Source: UBA6059 sp040219045 (GTDB taxonomy: Bacteria; Bacteroidota; Bacteroidia; Cytophagales; Cyclobacteriaceae). From it: 64,000 nt of DNA. Positions 1 to 9,954 of this stretch are shown here, in pieces. The notes beneath the pieces were generated by a model that was not told where the DNA came from, ran no database searches, and was given only the letters and a program-made list of their open reading frames with translations. The DNA lies in assembly GCA_965229505.1 (NCBI GenBank), contig OZ245881.1:2480001-2544000 (forward strand), read 5' to 3'. Each line of letters begins with the position of its first letter. Position 1 is the stretch's first letter. Position numbers and translations under genes: made by a program.

Positions 1-833
1 TTCATTACCACTACGTGCCTTTGAATAGCAGCATCGTTGGCCTTTGACCCGATAGTATTGATTTCTCTTCCTATTTCCTGAGAAACAAAGGCTAGTTTTT
101 TACCTGGAAGTTCTTCAGTAGTAATTACTTCCGTGAAGTAGTCGAGATGATTTTTTAGTCTTACTTTCTCTTCACTGATATCAAGCTTTTCGATGTAGTA
201 AATAAGCTCTTGCTCGAATCGGTTTTGGTCAATGTTTTCAGAGCCGACGAACTCATTTAGGTTGCCCCTGATCCTGGACTTTATCCGTTCTACCCTCGCT
301 GGGTCAATTTCTTCAATGCTATTCAACTGTACACCGATTGAGGTAATATAAGCCTCTAGCTTGCTTTTGAGCGCTTCTCCTTCCTGAGTCCGGAAATCCA
401 GGCAGCTCATGAGGGCACTATTCAATTGTGCTTTGAGTTCGTCCCATGAAACCAACTCATCTTCAGACTCTCCACCCACGACCACCTCAGGCATATCGAG
501 TGCGATCTTGAAAAGATTACTATTATTAGTATCTCCGACCTCCCTGGCTAAAGAGGTCAAGTCCTCATAATAGCTTTTGAATAAGGCCCGATCGAAACTG
601 AGCTTTTTTAGATGATTACCCTTAGGCTGAATATCGATGGTCAACACCACCTTCCCACGTTTCAAAGTATCTGTTATGATAGCCCTGATTTCCAACTCAC
701 GATCACTGAACTCTTTGGGGATTTTTAGCTGAAGGTCTAGAAACTTTGAATTCAGTGTACGAAACTCTACCGAAAGTGTCGATTTTTCGTTTTCGTACTG
801 TGCGGAACCATAGCCCGTCATGGAATAGATCAT
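1..833 (-). CDS. yicC: YicC family protein, C-terminus cut by window edge
   Basis: The frame is open from an ATG at 833 to the window edge, so 277 residues are visible and the last few lie outside. The N-terminus (MIYSMTGYG) and the near-C-terminal motif EINTIGSKANDAAIQ are hallmarks of the YicC/YloC family, which is about 290 residues long. Family members are RNA-binding endoribonucleases linked to RNA turnover and stationary-phase survival; the exact substrate in Bacteroidota is not known to me. It is the last gene seen in a leftward run behind the propeller-barrel protein and the FAD oxidoreductase. A second in-frame ATG four codons in is possible, but the first gives the canonical family start. 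Confidence 0.93.
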   Translation of the reverse strand, partial: MIYSMTGYGSAQYENEKSTLSVEFRTLNSKFLDLQLKIPKEFSDRELEIRAIITDTLKRGKVVLTIDIQPKGNHLKKLSFDRALFKSYYEDLTSLAREVGDTNNSNLFKIALDMPEVVVGGESEDELVSWDELKAQLNSALMSCLDFRTQEGEALKSKLEAYITSIGVQLNSIEEIDPARVERIKSRIRGNLNEFVGSENIDQNRFEQELIYYIEKLDISEEKVRLKNHLDYFTEVITTEELPGKKLAFVSQEIGREINTIGSKANDAAIQRHVVVM

Positions 834-862
834 GGGCTAAAATTAGCGGTATGCGGCGCTAA

Positions 863-3800
863 TTAAAAATCATAACCCAGAGTAACGTAGAATCTCGTAT
901 CACCCACATTGAAGTCCTCTATAGGCTTAGCCACGTCAAACTTGACATAATAGCCAAGCAGTACAGTACGAACACCGAAACCATAGCTTTGCAGCCAAGG
1001 GCTCTTGGAATTATTGAGTGTGGCCTGGAAAACGGATCCTTCCGGTGCTATGACCTTCGTGTTAACGTCATTGTCCCGACGGAATGGAGACCTGCCAGTC
1101 CAGGAAGAGCCAATGTCGTAGAAACCGACGAGCTGAAAATTCCTAAAGAAGTTGGAGGAAATGGGACCCCTGATAATATACTTGAATATAGGTAGTCGGA
1201 GTTCGGCGTTCACCAAGATCACATCACTTCCATTAAACTTATTGTAGCTGAAGCCTCTGAGGTTGGTTATGTATTCAGTGAACAACAAGTTGCTATTGTC
1301 TACTCCTGTTTCTGTCCTCAGCGGATCATTTTGACCTGTCGACTCTGTCTTATTGAAAAGCCAGTTGTTCATACCCCCCAATAGATAGCTCGGTGTATTA
1401 TTTCCAAAGAACTTGCCATAGAAGAGCCTGGTGGCAAATATGATTTCTCTATGCACTTTCTGATAGTGACGTGCATCCAAATAGAAATTGTTAAAGCTTC
1501 GGTCACTATTGGTGATACCCGTGTAATGCTTGAATCCCAATTTAGCTCGCGTGCCTTCATAAAGGTTGAGGCCATGAACGATTGAATTATCGAACACTAC
1601 AGATGTCTCTGAGCCGAGAAAAGTCACACCATTGTCTGTTTCGAAACTTGGGGGGCTCGGAGATAGTGTTCTGAAATCCAAATCTAAATAGCGTGTATAG
1701 GCCAAGTAAGGACTAAAATCAACTCTCAAGGAGTTGCTAATGGGAAGACTTGCCCCTAGCGTAAACTTGTTAAGAGAGTATTTCTGAAGCACATTTTCAG
1801 ACTGCTCAAGTATGACTCTTCGATCATATCGAGCCTTGAAATCAACTCTGTATTTGATAAACTTATACTCACCGAATATATCTCCACTCTTAAGGTCCGA
1901 AATCGCCAGTATCCCTCCGTAGAACTTGTGATTTTCGAGCATGTCGTTCATAGAGGTTTCCAGTAGGATGCCAAAACCTCTCATTGGATCTATGACAAAG
2001 CTGGTCACGACATTGTCCGCACTAAACCGTGTATCATAAGGTAGCGGCCCGACTACACTGGTGGTCTTTTCAAGTTTACGATAGTTGGATAAGAATGAGA
2101 AGTTGTTGTTACTGGTCTTTTTTTCCAGCTCTTCTTCGAAGACATAGTTGTCAGTATCAATGAAATCTTCGGAAGTCTGCTGCTCACTTAATTCTTCATT
2201 TACCTCCTCAACCGGGTCTTCAATAGGAGGATTGTTTAATGTCTCTTCCTGAATTCGCTCCCTCAGATACCGCGCTTGCTCTATTTCTTTTCTCAGTGTC
2301 TGAGGAGTGAAGATATTGTTGTTGAGGTTGTAACCCTTATAGAGAAACACCTTTTCAGCTCCATCCAGCAGCATCGTAAAGACAATCGAATTAGATGCGA
2401 AGTGAATATCATAATTCTTAATACTGGAGTTAAAGTTGGTCACCTGATGAAAGGTGCTATCAAAGATATTATAGTGATAGAGGTTAAAAATCCCTTTTTG
2501 GTCACTTAGGTAGTAAGTCTCAAAGTATGTGTCTGGCTTAGGCTTGTAGTCCTTGCTAAGTGTATTCGTCAGACGAGTATATTGAGTCTTAGTAGTATCA
2601 AGGTCATATAGGAAGAGATTGTAATTGTTGGACACCTCTGCTATGTCTTCTACTTTGTAATTGATTGAATCCTTGGTACGATTTGAGCTCCAGATGAGCA
2701 CGTCCCTACCGGGTAAAAATTTAGGAGTGATGTCATCCCACTGATCTTTGGTCAGTTGTCGTATCGCATTGCGACGCATGCTGACTAAGTAGAGATCATT
2801 AGCACCATTTACATCAGCACTGAGTACTGCTAACCTACCATTATCATTAAAGGCAAAGTCTTTGACATGATCAAATTTCTCCAACGACTTACGCTGAATT
2901 TTCTTACTAGCGACATTGATCGATACCAGATAGTTTTTGCCAAAGTAAGCTTGTACTATACCAAGGTTCTCATTGTCAATCCAATTGATTAGCGGGATTT
3001 CATAATCCACTTCCTGATTGATGACTCTGTAACCGCCGTTAAGCAATCCATCTTTCTTACCACTCGCAATGTCCTGTACGTAGACTGTATACTTACCCCC
3101 ATAGTTTTCAGAAAAAGCAATCTGAGTACCATCAGGACTGAATTTCACCTGGTTGTAGATTACGTTCGGTTTACTATCTACTGCAATATTTGATACGCTT
3201 GGGCTGATATAGTTGCTCTCAATTCTTTGGCTGGCATCCTTGTAATATTGTTGCCAGTCCACTAAAAACTGCCTGAAAGGAAGTCCTAATGTGCTGGCAA
3301 TACTGTTCTCCTCATTCCTGATTATTCTGGTAAGATTCAGCACATTACTAATGTTGCTCTTCCCATACTTATTAGCGATGTAGTTCCAAAGGCTCTGACC
3401 TGCGATTTCTGCCTCCTTGCCCTGGATTTTTGAAAGCTTCTTGACCGTGTTGCCTCTAAGCAAATCACGCATAAAATCATCCATCTCTACGCTCCACCCT
3501 TCGGCTACATAGCGAGCGGCACCCTCAATGAACCATCTGGGCAAAGTGAGTAAATAGGAGCTTTGGAACATATCGGCCAGGCTACCGCCAAACATCATGT
3601 CATTGATGAGCATTCGCGAAATACGCAGTACCAGCTCTCGCTTGAACTCCTCTATCGTTCCCGGAAATGGGATTTCCGTTCGGAGTTTTACAAAATTGGT
3701 CTGACCGCCTACCGTAAATACTTCGTCATCAATACCAATATTGCTCTGCTGTAGATCCGTGACACTATTGTAGATGAAGATTTTTGTTTTTGCATAGGGA

Positions 3801-4054
3801 GCATATCCCAGCACATCTGTGATGCGGTCGAACTCTTCTTCCAGGTATTGGATCGCTACATTGGCGTAGTTCTTACCTCCGCGGTAGTAGTAAACATCGA
3901 AGTTGTCTGTACTGTAATAGGACCAGTCGAAGTTCTTATACTGCACTCGGTTTTTGCCATACTCACGGCTCCCAATGACCTGGGACCATACATCGGTCCA
4001 GAGCCCATTTGCCATCACTATCATCAGTACCAGTACTACTCTTTTCATGCTCAC
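863..4054 (-). CDS. TolB-like propeller fused to a BamA-like outer-membrane barrel
   Basis: This is a protein of 1063 residues. Residues 1-25 form a signal peptide. A following globular region looks like a gluzincin peptidase MA domain, with WFIEGAARYVAEG at about 174-186, but where HExxH is expected it has RELVL at 139-143, so it is probably not catalytic. Residues of about 290-600 hold PD40/TolB-type propeller repeats (such as FSPDGTQIAFSE), then an acidic linker around 605-650. The C-terminal 370 residues alternate like a BamA/surface-antigen barrel and end in phenylalanine. By family it would sit in the outer membrane with its propeller in the periplasm; the substrate is unknown. The start lies 9 bases behind the preceding FAD oxidoreductase, suggesting co-transcription. 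Confidence 0.85.
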   Translation of the reverse strand: MSMKRVVLVLMIVMANGLWTDVWSQVIGSREYGKNRVQYKNFDWSYYSTDNFDVYYYRGGKNYANVAIQYLEEEFDRITDVLGYAPYAKTKIFIYNSVTDLQQSNIGIDDEVFTVGGQTNFVKLRTEIPFPGTIEEFKRELVLRISRMLINDMMFGGSLADMFQSSYLLTLPRWFIEGAARYVAEGWSVEMDDFMRDLLRGNTVKKLSKIQGKEAEIAGQSLWNYIANKYGKSNISNVLNLTRIIRNEENSIASTLGLPFRQFLVDWQQYYKDASQRIESNYISPSVSNIAVDSKPNVIYNQVKFSPDGTQIAFSENYGGKYTVYVQDIASGKKDGLLNGGYRVINQEVDYEIPLINWIDNENLGIVQAYFGKNYLVSINVASKKIQRKSLEKFDHVKDFAFNDNGRLAVLSADVNGANDLYLVSMRRNAIRQLTKDQWDDITPKFLPGRDVLIWSSNRTKDSINYKVEDIAEVSNNYNLFLYDLDTTKTQYTRLTNTLSKDYKPKPDTYFETYYLSDQKGIFNLYHYNIFDSTFHQVTNFNSSIKNYDIHFASNSIVFTMLLDGAEKVFLYKGYNLNNNIFTPQTLRKEIEQARYLRERIQEETLNNPPIEDPVEEVNEELSEQQTSEDFIDTDNYVFEEELEKKTSNNNFSFLSNYRKLEKTTSVVGPLPYDTRFSADNVVTSFVIDPMRGFGILLETSMNDMLENHKFYGGILAISDLKSGDIFGEYKFIKYRVDFKARYDRRVILEQSENVLQKYSLNKFTLGASLPISNSLRVDFSPYLAYTRYLDLDFRTLSPSPPSFETDNGVTFLGSETSVVFDNSIVHGLNLYEGTRAKLGFKHYTGITNSDRSFNNFYLDARHYQKVHREIIFATRLFYGKFFGNNTPSYLLGGMNNWLFNKTESTGQNDPLRTETGVDNSNLLFTEYITNLRGFSYNKFNGSDVILVNAELRLPIFKYIIRGPISSNFFRNFQLVGFYDIGSSWTGRSPFRRDNDVNTKVIAPEGSVFQATLNNSKSPWLQSYGFGVRTVLLGYYVKFDVAKPIEDFNVGDTRFYVTLGYDF

Positions 4055-4063
4055 TTCTCGAAC

Positions 4064-5149
4064 TTATGAAGATAATGAATAATAACGTTGAATATCCACC
4101 TCTGCGTCTATGCCTTCACCAAAAACAAGGTGTCTGGCAAATTGGTGCGCGAAATAAGGAGTCATTGACACGCCCTTAGATCCAAATCCGTTAAAAACAC
4201 CCAACTGAGGATGTTCAGGGTGCAAACCGACAAACGGCTTTCTATCTTTGGTCGCCGGACGTATTCCTACTTTTCGCTCCTTCACAGAAATTTCTTCTGA
4301 ATAAATAACCGATAATTTTTCCTTAAGTTCCTTTTCAGCCCCATCATCAAAAACCTGCGTGCTACTTCTTGTGTAGGTTGATCCCAGTCGAAACTTTTCA
4401 TCGCCCAGTGGCACCAAAAAAACACCTCGATTGAGAATAAAGTCGAAACCCGCCTCACACTTCACATCCATCAACTCGCCTTTAACCGGAGTGAAGGGAA
4501 GCCAGCTAAAGAAACTATCATCTTCATCCATACCTCTGCAATAGATGACTTTAGCAGCCTTGTATTTCCCATATACCACTCCGTCAGACAACAACTCCAG
4601 ATTGTCTGACTTGAACAAGTGATTGCGGTAGATTCCCTTAGCATTGAGCCATTTTTTATATCCGTCCAGTAGCCTGCTCAGATCAACATATCCAGCCTTG
4701 CGGAGCTTGATCCCGCCCAGAGGATCATTTATCCCGGCTACCGCAATTGACTGAGATTCTACCGATGCTATGTAAGGCGCATACTCAGGGGCCGACATTT
4801 TACTTTGCCAATCATTACATTCCTCATTGGTGAAAAACGGCCTATAAATGCCCGTAGGATGCAGGCTATGGATTTTGAGTAGCTCGTCTAGTTCTGAGTA
4901 AAATGGCTCAATCACCGGGAAAAGCTGATCAGCTTTCCACGTCTTCACCATATTCCTACCGGTAATCGGATTGTACAGGCCTGCGGCTACTCTGGAGGAG
5001 GATTGTGGGTTGGTATGATCAAGTACCAATACACGGGCACCAATTTTTTGTAGTTCCCAGCTCAGTGCTGTTCCGGCTATCCCCTGTCCTACAATAATAA
5101 AGTCTACCTCCTCGTGCACCTGATCCCCCGTTTGATAATTATTGATCAA
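4064..5149 (-). CDS. FAD-dependent oxidoreductase, DAO (glycine/D-amino-acid oxidase) family
   Basis: The 361-residue protein opens with a Rossmann FAD-binding motif (DFIIVGQGIAGTALSWEL, about residues 16-33) and a second-strand acidic residue before HTNPQSSSRVAAGLYNP, as in DAO-family flavoenzymes. The C-terminal part has the conserved KVGIRPATKDRKPFVG and FNGFGSKG stretches that close the FAD site. Family members oxidise amines or amino acids (ThiO, MnmC C-domain, D-amino-acid oxidases); which substrate applies here cannot be read from the sequence. It is a cytoplasmic enzyme, the first gene of a leftward run, and divergent from the MBL hydrolase gene 28 bases away. Confidence 0.88.
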   Translation of the reverse strand: MINNYQTGDQVHEEVDFIIVGQGIAGTALSWELQKIGARVLVLDHTNPQSSSRVAAGLYNPITGRNMVKTWKADQLFPVIEPFYSELDELLKIHSLHPTGIYRPFFTNEECNDWQSKMSAPEYAPYIASVESQSIAVAGINDPLGGIKLRKAGYVDLSRLLDGYKKWLNAKGIYRNHLFKSDNLELLSDGVVYGKYKAAKVIYCRGMDEDDSFFSWLPFTPVKGELMDVKCEAGFDFILNRGVFLVPLGDEKFRLGSTYTRSSTQVFDDGAEKELKEKLSVIYSEEISVKERKVGIRPATKDRKPFVGLHPEHPQLGVFNGFGSKGVSMTPYFAHQFARHLVFGEGIDAEVDIQRYYSLSS

Positions 5150-5177
5150 ATTTGCTTACAATTTTGATATCCGATAG

Positions 5178-5825
5178 ATGATTAAGATCAAAAGTTTCAC
5201 TTTCAATCCATTCATGGAAAACACCTATGTGCTGAGTGATGCCACCGGTGAATGTATAATCATAGACCCGGGATGCTATGAAACCGCTGAGCGAGACACC
5301 TTGAAATCTTACATAACCAAGAATGGGCTTAAGGTGGTGCAATTAATAAACACACATTGCCACATTGATCATGTTTTGGGTAATGCTTTTGTGAAGCGCG
5401 AGTACCAGGTTGATCTTGCTATTCATTCCAAAGATGAAGCAACGCTCGAGTCCGTCAAGATTTACGCACCTAATTACGGCTTTGCAAAATATGAACCCTC
5501 CACTGCGAACCTTATGATCGATGAAGGTGATCAAGTCAAGTTTGGGGATAGCATGCTCGAGATATTATTCGTGCCCGGGCATGCTCCAGGGCATGTCGTC
5601 TTTTATCATGAAGGACAGTCTTTTTGCATAGGTGGAGACGTGCTCTTCAGAGAAAGCATTGGCCGCACGGATTTACCGGGAGGCGACCATGATGTATTGA
5701 TACATAACATTCATGAGAAAATGTTCAAGCTGCCCAATGATACCACCGTCTATTGTGGTCACGGACCAGAGACGACTATTGGACATGAAAAGAAGTTCAA
5801 CCCATTCTGCGCGATTTCTAAATAG
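5178..5825 (+). CDS. MBL-fold metallo-hydrolase, glyoxalase II-like
   Basis: A 215-residue soluble protein. The zinc-binding signature THCHIDH lies at residues 59-65, with further ligands in PGHAPGH, GGDVLF and CGHGPET. The length and motif pattern match the glyoxalase II-like hydroxyacylglutathione hydrolase branch common in Bacteroidota, which hydrolyse thioesters, though glutathione use in this group is uncertain. Only three bases separate its stop from the pssA start, so the two are probably translated from one message. The start gives MIKIKSFTFNPFMENTYVL, the usual family N-terminus. Confidence 0.92.
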   Translation: MIKIKSFTFNPFMENTYVLSDATGECIIIDPGCYETAERDTLKSYITKNGLKVVQLINTHCHIDHVLGNAFVKREYQVDLAIHSKDEATLESVKIYAPNYGFAKYEPSTANLMIDEGDQVKFGDSMLEILFVPGHAPGHVVFYHEGQSFCIGGDVLFRESIGRTDLPGGDHDVLIHNIHEKMFKLPNDTTVYCGHGPETTIGHEKKFNPFCAISK

Positions 5826-5828
5826 GTA

Positions 5829-6506
5829 ATGAAAAGGCACATACCCAACTTTTTGACATGTTGCAGCTTATTCTCAGGATGTTTTGCCTTAGTTCAGATC
5901 AGCAATGGCAACCTGCAATGGGTGCCATATCTTGTTTGGATAGCAGCCTTTTTCGATTTTATTGATGGATTTGCAGCGCGTCTCCTTAAGGTTAGTTCCC
6001 CAATGGGAAAAGAGCTGGATTCTCTTGCAGATATGGTCAGTTTTGGAGTAGTGCCGGGTTACTTTGTTTACGCCCTATTGACCGCCCAGACAGATAATCT
6101 TTGGATACCTTTTGTTGGTTTTGCTATCACGATAGGATCTGCCCTGAGGCTTGCAAAGTTCAATATTGACGAGCGTCAATCTGATCAGTTCATTGGATTG
6201 CCTACGCCGGCCAACGCGATTTTCATTACCGGACTGATCTGGCTGCCAGAGAGTTGGTCGTTGCTATTGACGACATACGTCCTTATTGCGTTAGCACTTG
6301 TTTTTTCGATCCTGCTTAATGCAGAGCTACCACTCATTGCCCTCAAGTTCAAAAGCTACAAATGGCTGCCCAACACCTCTCGCTATCTGGTAATATTTTC
6401 GACACTTGGACTGATAGTTTTCCTTGGGCTACAGGGGGTATCCCTGTCAATTGTTTCTTATCTGGTTATATCTATAGTCTTTAGTTTTACAAAGTCTAAA
6501 GACTGA
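5829..6506 (+). CDS. pssA: CDP-diacylglycerol--serine O-phosphatidyltransferase
   Basis: This 225-residue membrane protein carries the CDP-alcohol phosphatidyltransferase signature, DG-x2-AR-x8-G-x3-D-x3-D, seen as DGFAARLLKVSSPMGKELD then SLAD at about residues 47-68. It contains six or more hydrophobic segments. It makes phosphatidylserine from CDP-diacylglycerol and serine, the first step to phosphatidylethanolamine. The N-terminal MKRHIPNFLTCCSLFSGC is typical of PssA from Bacteroidota. It follows the MBL hydrolase gene by three bases. Confidence 0.95.
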   Translation: MKRHIPNFLTCCSLFSGCFALVQISNGNLQWVPYLVWIAAFFDFIDGFAARLLKVSSPMGKELDSLADMVSFGVVPGYFVYALLTAQTDNLWIPFVGFAITIGSALRLAKFNIDERQSDQFIGLPTPANAIFITGLIWLPESWSLLLTTYVLIALALVFSILLNAELPLIALKFKSYKWLPNTSRYLVIFSTLGLIVFLGLQGVSLSIVSYLVISIVFSFTKSKD

Positions 6507-6556
6507 TGCAGGACAATTCAATATACTTCGGATAGTAGCGTTACTTTTATTTATTC

Positions 6557-9500
6557 GTGAGACCAGCCCTTTACATACTTCTAGCCCTATTATTAGCCTC
6601 ATTAACCTGCCAGGGTCAGTCTTCCGTGCTCGGTCAAGGCACGTGGAAAAAGCTTGCGACACCTACGAAGGGCATCTATAAGCTAGGTCGGTCTGACTTT
6701 GAGGCTATGGGCCTCAATCCCGGCTCACTTGACCCTAGGGAAATTCAGATTTTTGGAAGTGACGGAGGCATGCTACCACAGTCGAATGCCGTAGAACGCC
6801 CCCTAGGCTTATCAGAAATAGCCATTTATGTCAGTGGAGAGCAAGATGGTAGCTTTGATGAGGGGGATTTTGTCCTTTTTTACAGTGATGGGCCTGATGA
6901 ACTCGCCTTTCAGACATCCACGGGAGCTATTACTTACCAGAAAAATCTGTATGCTGACTCTGCCTATTATTTTCTCACGGTATCTCAGACCGCAGGTCTC
7001 CGCGTTTTAACCAAAGATAATCAGCCACCAAACGCTGAACGGATATCCGTATTTCCTGAATTGGTAATTCATGAAGTAGATGAAACGAACATTATCAGTT
7101 CAGGACGATATTGGGTTGGAGAGTCCTTTTCCGCTGGCGGCAATGCCATCAAAAGATTCACACTTGAGACTCCCGGTAGGCAGTCTGGCAATGTCAAGCT
7201 CGTTTCGCAGGTCATAGGACGATCCCCGTCAGGCAGCCAGTTTGCGGTAGGCATAGATGATGGCAGTACACTTGGAGTGCATTCCACAGATCCATACCCC
7301 AACGTCACCTATGGAGAAAGAGGGCAATTTGACTTGCAGGTGTTCGAAGGCAGCTTGGCTGGTTCTGGTGACCAGGTAGAGTTGACTTATGCCTATACGG
7401 GATCTGATGTCGGAAACCTGGATTATTTGGTATTCCAGTATCCTAGAACACTGTCTTTCGGGGCTAAGCCCGTCTTTTTTCGAGGACAGAGTGATTTTAC
7501 CGGTTCCAGGACTTTTGCGGTAGCCAATGTCTCAAGTAATGCAATGATATGGAATGTCTCAAATGCCACAGCACCGTACCAGCTAGAGTACTCTACAGAA
7601 GGGGGTACAGCGCTCGTCACGGAGGTGGTCAGCCAGTACCAGGAATATGCTGCTTTCGAACCAACCAACGCCTCGTCTCCGACCTACATCGGTGATGTGG
7701 TCAATCAAGACCTAATAGGTTTCAATACTCCGGAGGCTGTTTTCGTGACATATCCGGGGTTTCGCTCACAGGCTGAGCGCTTGGCGAGTTTTCGACGGAC
7801 TAATGATGGTATAGATGTAATGGTTGTCACCACCGCCGAGATATACAACGAGTTTTCCTCCGGCCGTCAGGACATTACAGCCATCAGGGATTTTGTACGA
7901 TACCTGTACCAAAAATCTCCCAACACCCTGAAATACTTGCTGTTGTTTGGAGATGGATCATATGATTACAAAGACAGGACGATCGTTGATCACAACTTCG
8001 TGCCGGTCTATGAGAGTAGGAATTCCACTCATAGAATTTATAGTTACTCTTCAGATGATTACTATGGGTTTCTGGAAGAGGACGAGGGAGAGTGGTCGGA
8101 GGCCAACAATGGTACGGGAGGCGATCATACACTGGAGATAGGCATAGGCCGCCTACCGGCAAAAAGCTTAACCGAGGCAGAACAGATGGTAACGAAGCTC
8201 ATCAGATATCAAACCAGCAACAACAGGCTAGGGGACTGGAGAAGTAAAATTTACTTCCTGGCTGATGATGGGGATTTTAACATTCACTTGAATGACGCTG
8301 AGGGGCTTGCGCAGTTTGTAGATACAGCCTATAGTTTTTTTGACTTGAATAAAGTTTACATCGACGCTTTTGAACAAGAGCGTACCGGAGGTAATGAAAC
8401 GGTACCCGGAGCACGGCGCATAGTTGAGAATATATTTGATGAGGGGGCATTGATCGTCAATTTCACTGGTCATGGAAATGAAGGGCAATGGACCGAAGAG
8501 GATTTACTGGTTGAATCGATGATCCCTCAATTCCGTAATCGCGTGAAACTGCCACTATTAGTTACAGCTACATGCGAGTTCGGCGCGTACGATAACCCCC
8601 TACGCCTATCAGGAGGAGAGCAGATGCTGCTCAACCCTGAAGGAGGAGCTATTGGCTTACTTACCACGACCCGTCCTGTATTTGCACATACCAACAGGCC
8701 CGTGAATGAAGCATTTTATCGGAATGCGTTTAAGCTGATCAATGGTGAACAGCCGAGGCTTGGAGACATTATCAAAGCAACTAAGAACAATAGCCTCAGA
8801 GGATCGGTCAATCGTAATTTTGCCCTTTTAGGAGATCCGACCATGCGACTAGCCTATACTGACTATAGCGTAAGCCTGGATTTACAAAACGATCAATCGG
8901 ATACCTTAAGAGCTCTTGGCACCTACCAATTTTCTGGTCAGGTGGGCAGTCTGGATGGCACAGTCAATGCTGACTTCAACGGGAGAGTCAAAATCAACAT
9001 TTTTGATAAGCCTTTAGAGGAGCGCACTCTAGGAGACGAGAGCCAATCAACAACCTATGAAGTACGAACCTCCGCACTTTTCAGGGGAGAGGCTACCGTG
9101 ACTAATGGTCGTTTCAGCTTTGATTTTGTAATGCCAAAGAACATAAGCTACAAATTTGGAAGAGGCAAAATCAGTATGTATGCCCAGACAGATGATGGTT
9201 TGGCGGATGCCAATGGAGCACTAACGGAATTTATAGTCGGAGGCAGTGCTATTGAGGTGCCGATTGATGATGTGCCACCACAGGTAGACCTATTCATCAA
9301 CTCGGAAGGCTTTACCAACGGGCAAACGGTCAGTCAAAACCCATTACTACTGATGAAACTATCTGATGAAAGTGGGATATCGCTTTCTAGTACTGGCATT
9401 GGCCAGCAAATGACCGCCGTGCTCGATGACGATCAGATTATCGAATTGAGCGACTTCTATACCGCCGATATTGACACCTACCAGACAGGGTCAGTGAGAT

Positions 9501-9925
9501 ACCCTTTAGGAGAGTTGGAGGAGGGATTGCATACCATCACAACAAAAGTTTGGGACAATCACAATAATGCTACTACCAACACAGTTGAATTCTACGTGGG
9601 TAGCGGTTCCTCTATTGAGATCAGCGACCTCAAAAATTACCCAAACCCGATGCGAGAAAAGACAACCTTCTCATTCGGGTACGACAGAGCAGGTGAAGGA
9701 GTAGAAGTCACACTTTCGATTATTTCCATTGGAGGTGAGCTGGTTTTTGAGCAGGTGTATACCATTGATGAGGCTGATGCAGTGATAGATCAGATCGAGT
9801 GGGACGGTAGGTACCCCAATGGAAGTTTAGTGACTAATGGGATTTATATTTATAAGCTTTTAGTGAGGAGCACTTCTGACGGCTCTAAAAGTGAAGCCTA
9901 TGAAAAGCTAATAATAGCTAATTAA
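6557..9925 (+). CDS. porU: Type IX secretion system sortase PorU
   Basis: A 1122-residue C25-family (gingipain-type) cysteine protease. A signal peptide covers residues 1-20. The caspase-like domain shows the catalytic histidine in FTGHGNEGQW (His639) and the cysteine in TATCEFGAYD (Cys673). The C-terminus has an Ig-like segment and a type-A sorting domain (NYPNPMREKTTF, then NGIYIYKLLV). PorU is the cell-surface sortase of T9SS: it cleaves C-terminal domains from cargo and transfers them to the A-LPS or other anchor. The start is GTG at 6557; no ATG near it would retain the signal peptide. porV follows directly, the usual Bacteroidota order. Confidence 0.96.
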   Translation: MRPALYILLALLLASLTCQGQSSVLGQGTWKKLATPTKGIYKLGRSDFEAMGLNPGSLDPREIQIFGSDGGMLPQSNAVERPLGLSEIAIYVSGEQDGSFDEGDFVLFYSDGPDELAFQTSTGAITYQKNLYADSAYYFLTVSQTAGLRVLTKDNQPPNAERISVFPELVIHEVDETNIISSGRYWVGESFSAGGNAIKRFTLETPGRQSGNVKLVSQVIGRSPSGSQFAVGIDDGSTLGVHSTDPYPNVTYGERGQFDLQVFEGSLAGSGDQVELTYAYTGSDVGNLDYLVFQYPRTLSFGAKPVFFRGQSDFTGSRTFAVANVSSNAMIWNVSNATAPYQLEYSTEGGTALVTEVVSQYQEYAAFEPTNASSPTYIGDVVNQDLIGFNTPEAVFVTYPGFRSQAERLASFRRTNDGIDVMVVTTAEIYNEFSSGRQDITAIRDFVRYLYQKSPNTLKYLLLFGDGSYDYKDRTIVDHNFVPVYESRNSTHRIYSYSSDDYYGFLEEDEGEWSEANNGTGGDHTLEIGIGRLPAKSLTEAEQMVTKLIRYQTSNNRLGDWRSKIYFLADDGDFNIHLNDAEGLAQFVDTAYSFFDLNKVYIDAFEQERTGGNETVPGARRIVENIFDEGALIVNFTGHGNEGQWTEEDLLVESMIPQFRNRVKLPLLVTATCEFGAYDNPLRLSGGEQMLLNPEGGAIGLLTTTRPVFAHTNRPVNEAFYRNAFKLINGEQPRLGDIIKATKNNSLRGSVNRNFALLGDPTMRLAYTDYSVSLDLQNDQSDTLRALGTYQFSGQVGSLDGTVNADFNGRVKINIFDKPLEERTLGDESQSTTYEVRTSALFRGEATVTNGRFSFDFVMPKNISYKFGRGKISMYAQTDDGLADANGALTEFIVGGSAIEVPIDDVPPQVDLFINSEGFTNGQTVSQNPLLLMKLSDESGISLSSTGIGQQMTAVLDDDQIIELSDFYTADIDTYQTGSVRYPLGELEEGLHTITTKVWDNHNNATTNTVEFYVGSGSSIEISDLKNYPNPMREKTTFSFGYDRAGEGVEVTLSIISIGGELVFEQVYTIDEADAVIDQIEWDGRYPNGSLVTNGIYIYKLLVRSTSDGSKSEAYEKLIIAN

Positions 9926-9954
9926 CTATCTTTACGAGTTCAAATCACAACCGA

